Virus record (IMG/VR): IMGVR_UViG_3300021379_001015
Span: 1 to 48,804 of that record
Strand: one strand, 5' to 3'
Source of the DNA: a virus
Length of the DNA: 48,804 nt
Numbering within the stretch: position 1 is the first letter of the stretch; each line of letters begins with the position of its first letter. A program made the position numbers and the translations under genes. Below, piece after piece: positions 44,019 through 48,804 of this stretch. The notes beneath the pieces are model-generated. The model ran no database searches. It was given only the letters and a program-made list of their open reading frames with translations, and was not told where the DNA came from.

Positions 44019-46118
44019 TTATACACCTCTCAACATATTCCCAGTTAATCCTTTAGTGGCTTTCATTGTTTGTCGTTGTGTTCCGACTGCCATGTTTTCA
44101 ACTTGTATTAGTTGACCTAAAAGACTAATCATTGTGTCTAATTTTTTATTGCTTTCCATATTATACATATTAGGTTCGCTACTAGTACTTATGTTATTTT
44201 CCATATTAGAACTTACTTCTTGAACATTTGTATCTAATGTTCTTATGCTTTTCATAAGTGTTTGCATTGCACCCATACTATTTTTTGCACTCATTATATT
44301 TGCAGGACCTGTGACAAATTCTGGACCTGCTTCTCCTACCATTCCAAAACCTCCAGCAGGAATATTACCACCATCTGCAAATCCACCACTGAATGTACCC
44401 ATGCCTGCTCTTGCTCTATTGTACGCATCAATTTTGGTCATAGTAAATTCTTGAGCTTCGGCTAATCTTTCAACTGCTAAAGCAGCTTTTTCTGCTGCTT
44501 CTTTTGCTGCTCGCATTGGAGGATCCATGTCGTCAAAGCCTTGACTTGTAAGTTCTGCTACCTTAGCATTTGCTTTAGCTAATCTGTCTTCTGCTGTTGA
44601 TATAGAGCTAACAGTTTTTTCTGTTGATTTTTTTAATTCTTCTTCTGTTTTTTCTTGTGTTTCTTCAGCACTTTCTCGTATTCCACTTTCCACTTTTGGA
44701 CCTAGTTGGTCTATACTACGAGTAGTTTCAGTTTGTGCTTCTGCAAGTGCATCAGTGCGATCAGCTGCATTAAATAAATTATTCACACCAGTAGTAATAC
44801 CATCTGCAATTTCTTTAGCAGAAGGCATTGCAGCTTGCATTTTTTCCAAACCTGCAATAGCAACATTTTCAATGTGTGGAATAGTTTCTTCCATAACCTG
44901 CGATGTTAATTTACGCAGATTTTCTTGCACTTTCATTGTTTCATCAAACACACCAGTTACTTGCTCCATTTGAGTAAGTTGTTGTTCTTGAATTTGAGCA
45001 CGTATTTCTTTTTCTGCTTGTTGAGCAGTCATTGTGTCGTCTTTAGTAGCATCAATTGAATTTTTGTAATCGATTGCTGCGCCACTGGCTTTAGCAAAAG
45101 CATCAGAAACACCAGTCACACTTCCTAAAATAGCAGTGTTCCTAAATTCTTCAGTGTCTTGAAAGTCTACTGCTAATCCAGTTGCAGTGCGTAAACTGTC
45201 TTGGAATGCTGTAATATCGCCTCTGTTGAATTGAGCAGCCGCATTGTATAATTCATCAGCGCCGTCTCCCATAGCGAGCATAGCATTGCGAGCACCTTCT
45301 GTGGTAGGAGCACCTCTTAATGCAATATCAACAAATGCATCAGCAGCATCTTGTCCTAGTTTTGCTTGTAGTTCTGTAAGTTGTGCAGTAAATGCAGCTT
45401 GTTCATCAGCGTTCTTGCCCATTAAGAATGCATTAATATCACCTTGACGTCTTCTTGCTCTCATTTCATCAGCAAGTTCTTGTCTTTGTTTTCCAGTTAA
45501 TTTAGATAATCCATCTAATTCTACCATTAGAGCTTTTGCACTGACTGCTTGCTGTGCTAATGTTTGTCTTTCTTCGTTAGCATTGGCTCGTGTAATTTCG
45601 CCAAACAAAGCAAGTCCTTCGTTGATATCTTTAGTAGTGTATCCTAATCTACGTAGTTCCATTCCAAGTTCAGCACTGTCTAATACAGTGTTACTTAGAG
45701 CTTTGAAACGTGCCATAGCTTCGTCAGTAGTACCACCAAATGCTCTTAAACCTTTTGCATTTTCTCTTAGGAAGCCAGTCATATCTTCAACTGTCATTCC
45801 TAATTCAGCAGCAGCTACTTTGATATCTTTTATTTCTTTGCCAAACGTAGCACCGATGCCTGTGAGAGCTTGATATTCTGCTAGGCTTGCTTCAGCAAAT
45901 TGTGTTAAACCATTTACAACTTTACCAAGTGCTCCGCCTAGTTTGCCAAAAGCATCAGTGTTTTCTGCTAATGCACCACTGTATGCACTAAGTTGTTGTT
46001 GTCCAGTAAGTAGGGCTCCACCTAAACCTATAGCGGTTTTTGCGGTTCCACCTAAGGCTTTGGTTAATGTATCTAGACTTGAGCCGAATAAACTTGCTGC
46101 TCTACTTTCTTCTGCCAA
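44019..46118 (-). CDS. 29: Tail tape measure / baseplate hub protein (gp29-like)
   Basis: The 699-aa protein is mostly helical. Its C-terminal part has the classic tape-measure tail signature GGFADGGNIPAGGFGMVGEAGPEFVTGPA, then a long Asn/Ser/Met-rich end. Hydrophobic stretches near residues 20-60 (GTAKTAIGLGGALLTGQQQL) could form the segments that act at the host membrane. Its length sets tail length together with gp19. It fits T4 gp29 in size (590 aa) and role. The start is a TTG (complement 46116-46118), 8 nt after AGGAG; the nearest upstream in-frame codons are a stop, and no ATG is near. It neighbours the divergent gp26-like frameshift gene, as tape measures and their chaperones usually do. 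Confidence 0.88.
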   Translation of the reverse strand: MAEESRAASLFGSSLDTLTKALGGTAKTAIGLGGALLTGQQQLSAYSGALAENTDAFGKLGGALGKVVNGLTQFAEASLAEYQALTGIGATFGKEIKDIKVAAAELGMTVEDMTGFLRENAKGLRAFGGTTDEAMARFKALSNTVLDSAELGMELRRLGYTTKDINEGLALFGEITRANANEERQTLAQQAVSAKALMVELDGLSKLTGKQRQELADEMRARRRQGDINAFLMGKNADEQAAFTAQLTELQAKLGQDAADAFVDIALRGAPTTEGARNAMLAMGDGADELYNAAAQFNRGDITAFQDSLRTATGLAVDFQDTEEFRNTAILGSVTGVSDAFAKASGAAIDYKNSIDATKDDTMTAQQAEKEIRAQIQEQQLTQMEQVTGVFDETMKVQENLRKLTSQVMEETIPHIENVAIAGLEKMQAAMPSAKEIADGITTGVNNLFNAADRTDALAEAQTETTRSIDQLGPKVESGIRESAEETQEKTEEELKKSTEKTVSSISTAEDRLAKANAKVAELTSQGFDDMDPPMRAAKEAAEKAALAVERLAEAQEFTMTKIDAYNRARAGMGTFSGGFADGGNIPAGGFGMVGEAGPEFVTGPANIMSAKNSMGAMQTLMKSIRTLDTNVQEVSSNMENNISTSSEPNMYNMESNKKLDTMISLLGQLIQVENMAVGTQRQTMKATKGLTGNMLRGV

Positions 46119-46143
46119 AAATAAAACTCCTACTTAATGATTA

Positions 46144-46167
46144 AATAAATATGCTATAGTATTTACC
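46144..46167. promoter_or_regulatory. Divergent late promoters between tape measure and gp26-like gene
   Basis: The plus strand has AATAAATA (46144-46151) and the minus strand has GGTAAATA (complement 46160-46167), facing each other as an inverted TAAATA pair. The plus promoter gives a leader of about 26 nt with AGGA. The minus promoter leads to the AGGAG ahead of the TTG start of the tape measure. Confidence 0.5.
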
Positions 46168-46182
46168 TAATAGGAAAACCTC

Positions 46183-47025
46183 ATGGAAAACAAAAAAAGT
46201 CCTTTGCAGAAATTTCAGCGACAACCTAAGTTGTACATTGATTTACCTAGTAATGGAAAATGGTACAATGAAAATATAATTGCAGATGGTACATCAACGT
46301 CTTTGGCAGTTTTTAGTATGACAGCCAATGATGAAATAGCTTTTAAAACACCTGATGCGTTAGTCAATGGCGAAGCCACTGCTAATAACATGAAAAGTTG
46401 TATTCCTAGTATTCTTGATCCTTGGAATATTAGGACAGTTGATATTGATAGCATTTTGATTGCTATAAGAATAGCTACATATGGACAACAAATGACTGTA
46501 AACACTGTTTGTAAAAAATGCAGTGAAGATAATGCATATGAAATTGATTTGCAAAAATATTTAGATTATTATGTTACAAAAACCTATAATGATACTGTTG
46601 AATATGAAAATTTTATTGTAAAACTGCAACCTTTGACTTATAGACAATGGACAGAAGTACAAAAGAAACAAACTAGTTTTCAAAGGGCATTAAACTTACA
46701 AATTCCTTTGATTGAAGATGAAGCAAAAAAAGAAGAAGCTATTGAAAGTATTATTGCACAAATAAATGAATTGACAATTATGAGTATTATTAATCAAGTC
46801 AAGAGCATAGAAGTTGACGGTGAAATTGAAACAGATCCTCAAGAAATTGTAAACTTTTTAGCATCTGGTCAAGACGTAAAGTTTTTTCATCATGTAAAAA
46901 GTGTTATCGAAAGCAACATTACAAACTGGAGTTTACCAACAGAAGACATTGAATGCGATAAATGCAATCACAAAGACAAACTTAGAGTAAGTTTAGATAC
47001 ATCGGATTTTTTCGTTACAGGCTAG
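46183..47025 (+). CDS. Baseplate hub/tail assembly protein (gp26/gp51-type), short product
   Basis: The 280-aa protein begins with a basic segment, then LPSNGKWYNENIIADGTSTSLAVFSMTANDEIAFKTPDALVNGEAT, CIPSILDPWNIRTVDIDSILIAIRIATYGQQM. A zinc-ribbon-like C-x-x-C (VCKKCSE) is matched by CDKC near the end. This is the T4-like baseplate hub/assembly family annotated as gp26 or gp51. In T4, genes 26 and 51 are adjacent and upstream of 27-28-29, and their products are not obvious in the finished baseplate, which fits an assembly-factor role. The frame closes with F-F-V-T-G three residues after a slippery heptamer, so this would be the major, unshifted product. It is next to and divergent from the tape measure. 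Confidence 0.82.
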   Translation: MENKKSPLQKFQRQPKLYIDLPSNGKWYNENIIADGTSTSLAVFSMTANDEIAFKTPDALVNGEATANNMKSCIPSILDPWNIRTVDIDSILIAIRIATYGQQMTVNTVCKKCSEDNAYEIDLQKYLDYYVTKTYNDTVEYENFIVKLQPLTYRQWTEVQKKQTSFQRALNLQIPLIEDEAKKEEAIESIIAQINELTIMSIINQVKSIEVDGEIETDPQEIVNFLASGQDVKFFHHVKSVIESNITNWSLPTEDIECDKCNHKDKLRVSLDTSDFFVTG

Positions 47026-47246
47026 CGAAGTTAGATGATACAGCGATTATTTCGCTAGCCGATGAAATGGAAAATGAAATTAAAAGTATCAAAGAAGGTT
47101 GTTATCGTTTGTCTTGGTATATGCGTGGTGGCGTAACCATTGAGCAACTACTTTATGATACAGATTTAGAAGATCATGAAATTATGAGTAAAATCATAAA
47201 GGATAATATAGAAAATACTAAAAACAGTAAATTACCACTGCTTTAA
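46183..47246 (+). CDS. Predicted -1 frameshift product of the gp26-like gene (354 aa)
   Basis: Slipping back one base at T TTT TTC (47007-47013) joins residue 277 to a 77-aa extension read from 47013 to the TAA at 47244-47246. The extension reads RYRLAKLDDTAIISLADEME, then CYRLSWYMRGGVTIEQLLYD and a basic helix ending KNSKLPLL. It has no ATG for its first 18 codons, and the first ATG (47067) lacks a ribosome site. I recall W-Y-M-R-G-G proteins in marine T4-like phages encoded right after the gp26-like gene. Two overlapping products with a shared N-terminus beside a tape measure match the lambda G/GT tail-assembly-chaperone design. No experimental support exists here. Confidence 0.75.
47007..47060 (+). 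promoter_or_regulatory. -1 programmed frameshift signal: slippery heptamer, spacer, stem-loop
   Basis: The heptamer TTTTTTC is read in the zero frame as GAT-TTT-TTC, the X-XXY-YYZ arrangement. After a 6-nt spacer, GGCTAGCGAA (47020-47029) pairs perfectly with TTCGCTAGCC (47051-47060) over 10 bp around a 21-nt loop. The zero-frame stop TAG (47023-47025) lies within the 5' arm. Loop bases TGATAC (47036-47041) can also pair with GTATCA (47086-47091). Confidence 0.85.
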
Positions 47247-48692
47247 TTATTGTCCTGGTCTAAATCCCGGGGCGCCACTGTTCACACTTGGCTCAGGTTC
47301 TTGTGAATTTGGCATTTCGGGAACATCTTCTATACTTAGAGCAGCTTTTAATAAATCTTCTCTTTTTTGTTCACTGATATACGGAACCAGTCTAGTGTCT
47401 TCACCTTCCGGAAACAACAATGCACCAAAAACATTTTTTGCCCATTCACTGTTTCCATAATACTCTCCAGATACACCGCCGATAGTTTTCTTTTCAGTGG
47501 TGAGTGCATCTTTCAAAAATCCTGTGCCAAACTTTCCATCAAACTGCTGATCTAAATCTCCCAATACATCGTTTACAAATGCACCTACGTTACCAAGATA
47601 TTCACCTAACACAGTGCCTGCTATCACTTGAGCTATAGCTCTATGTGTTTGAGGCATTGACAATACTAAAATTGCTGCCCAAGATATTGCTTCAGTGATT
47701 ATAAAAGTTAAGCCAATGCCTGCTCCTGCTACGGGTGCTGCTGCTCCTCCAGTTACAACTGTTGCTGTTCCTGCTACTGTAACTGCGCCTAATCGTATTG
47801 CAGTTTTTAGTATGTTTAGAATAATTGATACATATCGTGCAACTCTTAAATAAGGAATAATACCTGCAACCAATAAAATTAATAATTGTCCACGAATTAT
47901 ATCAGCTTCTGTATTAAGTTCTTTCTCATTACCTTGTCCACTTGCAATTTCAGCTTCAATTTCTCCAATAGCCATCATTGCACCAAAGAATAATCCAAAC
48001 GGAGCCGACAACGGTCCAAGTTTTTGTATCGCTCCTATAAAAAATCTCATAATCTTGCTTTTATTAACAAAGTTTGCAATCTTTGTATTAGTAGCATTGC
48101 CTTTTTCAAAAAAGTTTTTAAATTCTTGTATAGTTTTACCTGTAAACGATCTAGTTTTTATTTCAACCCGTGATGGAATTTTGTCTAGAGATAAATCTTT
48201 TGCAGCTAGTGTATTACTAATATTAGTTGCATTGGTTAATTTTGTAATTTGAGCAGGTGTTTTTCCTTCATCTACTAATTCATCAACAAGTGCTTGAAAT
48301 ATTTTTGCATCTTTCTTGGTTTTAAGTATTACAGCATTTTTTTCATCAGGCAAATAATAGTAAAACTTATCACCTACCATTGATAAACCAGACTTAAATT
48401 TTATATTTTTTGTATCTGGAGTTGCAGGTGCTTTAGCTTTTGTTGCGTTTTTATTTGTTTCACTTTTTGGAGCCGGTGGTTTATTATCTTTAGGTTGAGG
48501 TGGAGTTGGATTTCTTAATTTTTCAGCTGCTCTTTCAGCTTGACCTTTTTCTTTATGACTGCTCACAAATACACTAGTACCAGATGTAGTATTGTAAACA
48601 CCCCATTTCTTTCCATTAGGTGTTTTTCTTACTACAAATGTTTCTTCTTCCAATAATATTTGCGTTTCAAAGATTAATTCAGATAATTTCAT
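47247..48692 (-). CDS. Membrane-segment-containing putative internal virion protein
   Basis: I do not recognise this 481-aa protein with certainty. The N-terminus MKLSELIFETQILLEEE resembles T4 capsid-targeting propeptides with an I-x-E site at residues 7-9. Residues 65-95 are a Pro/Lys/Ala/Asn linker (PTPPQPKDNKPPAPKSETN). The middle holds hydrophobic segments (about 205-235, 255-295 and 300-340, including ILLVAGIIPYL and AISWAAILVLSM) that could span or perforate a membrane. The C-terminal 60 residues are Pro/Glu-rich and end PGFRPGQ. Such a design would suit an ejected internal or tail-tip protein. Its stop abuts the convergent frameshift gene's stop, and a late-type promoter and terminator hairpin precede it. 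Confidence 0.65.
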   Translation of the reverse strand: MKLSELIFETQILLEEETFVVRKTPNGKKWGVYNTTSGTSVFVSSHKEKGQAERAAEKLRNPTPPQPKDNKPPAPKSETNKNATKAKAPATPDTKNIKFKSGLSMVGDKFYYYLPDEKNAVILKTKKDAKIFQALVDELVDEGKTPAQITKLTNATNISNTLAAKDLSLDKIPSRVEIKTRSFTGKTIQEFKNFFEKGNATNTKIANFVNKSKIMRFFIGAIQKLGPLSAPFGLFFGAMMAIGEIEAEIASGQGNEKELNTEADIIRGQLLILLVAGIIPYLRVARYVSIILNILKTAIRLGAVTVAGTATVVTGGAAAPVAGAGIGLTFIITEAISWAAILVLSMPQTHRAIAQVIAGTVLGEYLGNVGAFVNDVLGDLDQQFDGKFGTGFLKDALTTEKKTIGGVSGEYYGNSEWAKNVFGALLFPEGEDTRLVPYISEQKREDLLKAALSIEDVPEMPNSQEPEPSVNSGAPGFRPGQ

Positions 48693-48717
48693 TCACAAGT
48701 GTTCCAGCTGTATAATG

Positions 48718-48725
48718 TATTTAGT
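48718..48725 (-). promoter_or_regulatory. Late-type promoter (ACTAAATA) for the 481-aa gene
   Basis: The minus strand reads ACTAAATACATTATAC, a variant of the late motif about 26 nt before the ATG at complement 48690-48692, with GGAA as a weak ribosome site. Confidence 0.4.
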
Positions 48726-48732
48726 TATTAAA

Positions 48733-48751
48733 AGTTGAACTACGTTCAACT
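48733..48751 (-). terminator. Hairpin terminator at the right edge
   Basis: AGTTGAAC (48733-48740) pairs perfectly with GTTCAACT (48744-48751) around a 3-nt loop, and on the minus strand is followed by TTTAATAA. It would end a minus-strand gene beyond the right edge. The remaining 53 bases to the edge show no further gene. Confidence 0.6.
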
Positions 48752-48804
48752 GTGTTTTCGTTACACTCAACACGAACTATTTGTTCTTGATAACAATATT
48801 AATA

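Noticed and set aside
44010-44025. TATAAATG at the tape measure/portal junction as a late promoter
   Set aside because: The string is forced by the overlapping TAA stop and ATG start, and the start of transcription would fall inside the portal gene.
47067-47246. An independent small gene starting at the ATG at 47067
   Set aside because: It lacks a Shine-Dalgarno and would discard the conserved-looking start of the -1 extension. The frameshift signal explains the frame better, though low-level internal starts are not excluded.
1-48804. Integration, attachment sites, origins or IS elements
   Set aside because: No integrase, no transposase, no direct repeats with tRNA-like ends and no origin-like iterons were seen. 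The content is a lytic-type structural module.

Overview
The window looks like about 49 kb of the late structural module of a T4-like myovirus (Straboviridae/Kyanoviridae-type), AT-rich and in the style of marine cyanophages and SAR11 phages. The evidence is a nearly complete set of recognisable T4-type virion genes: gp16, gp4, gp19, gp18, gp13, gp14, gp15, gp23, gp22, gp21, gp67-type core protein, gp20, a tape measure and a gp26/gp51-type hub assembly protein. Genes are tightly packed, with many ATGA or TAATG junctions, and late promoters resemble T4's TATAAATA (here mostly GATAAATA). No tRNA, integrase, IS element or CRISPR array was seen. The host is inferred from gene style only.

Layout, left to right. 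(1) 1-9807, minus strand: a partial gene, gp16, a 2OG-Fe(II) oxygenase, gp4, a small conserved protein, a tail-tube-initiator-like protein, gp19 tube, a very large gp18 sheath, a dNMP kinase, an SGNH hydrolase and gp13. (2) 9844-13137, plus strand: gp14, gp15 and a Nudix hydrolase, divergent from gp13 across a perfect 16-bp palindrome made of two abutting late promoters. (3) 13109-35967, minus strand: receptor-binding and surface genes. These include an 871-aa glycosyltransferase-like protein with six MFW modules, a small GT-A glycosyltransferase, two giant fibres (3181 and 2530 aa) sharing a repeated domain, and accessory virion proteins. (4) 35968-37278: an apparent stand-alone structured RNA with its own sigma70-type promoter and terminator, a cold-shock-domain protein and a MetF-like protein. 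(5) 37340-46118, minus strand: the head module gp23-gp22-gp21-gp67-like, a glycosyltransferase-like protein, a small gp68-like protein, gp20 portal and the tape measure. (6) 46183-47246, plus strand: the gp26/gp51-type protein with a -1 frame extension. (7) 47247-48692, minus strand: a membrane-segment-containing putative internal virion protein.

How the genes work together: gp20/21/22/23/67 build and mature the prohead; gp16 starts packaging; gp4/13/14/15 complete the head and join it to the tail; gp18/19, the tube initiator and the tape measure form the contractile tail; and the giant fibres with the glycosyltransferases probably determine host contact. The kinase, Nudix, SGNH, 2OG oxygenase, MetF-like and cold-shock proteins are accessory or metabolic genes.

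Most notable observations: (a) a textbook -1 ribosomal frameshift signal (T TTT TTC, 6-nt spacer, perfect 10-bp stem, possible pseudoknot) near the end of the gp26-like gene beside the tape measure, giving a lambda G/GT-like two-product chaperone architecture; (b) an orphan structured RNA of about 250 nt; (c) a repeat-built glycosyltransferase-like protein in which only the last module keeps a clean DxD; (d) abutting divergent late promoters and two genes that may be translated from leaderless mRNAs; (e) two proteins with T4 capsid-targeting-like N-termini.
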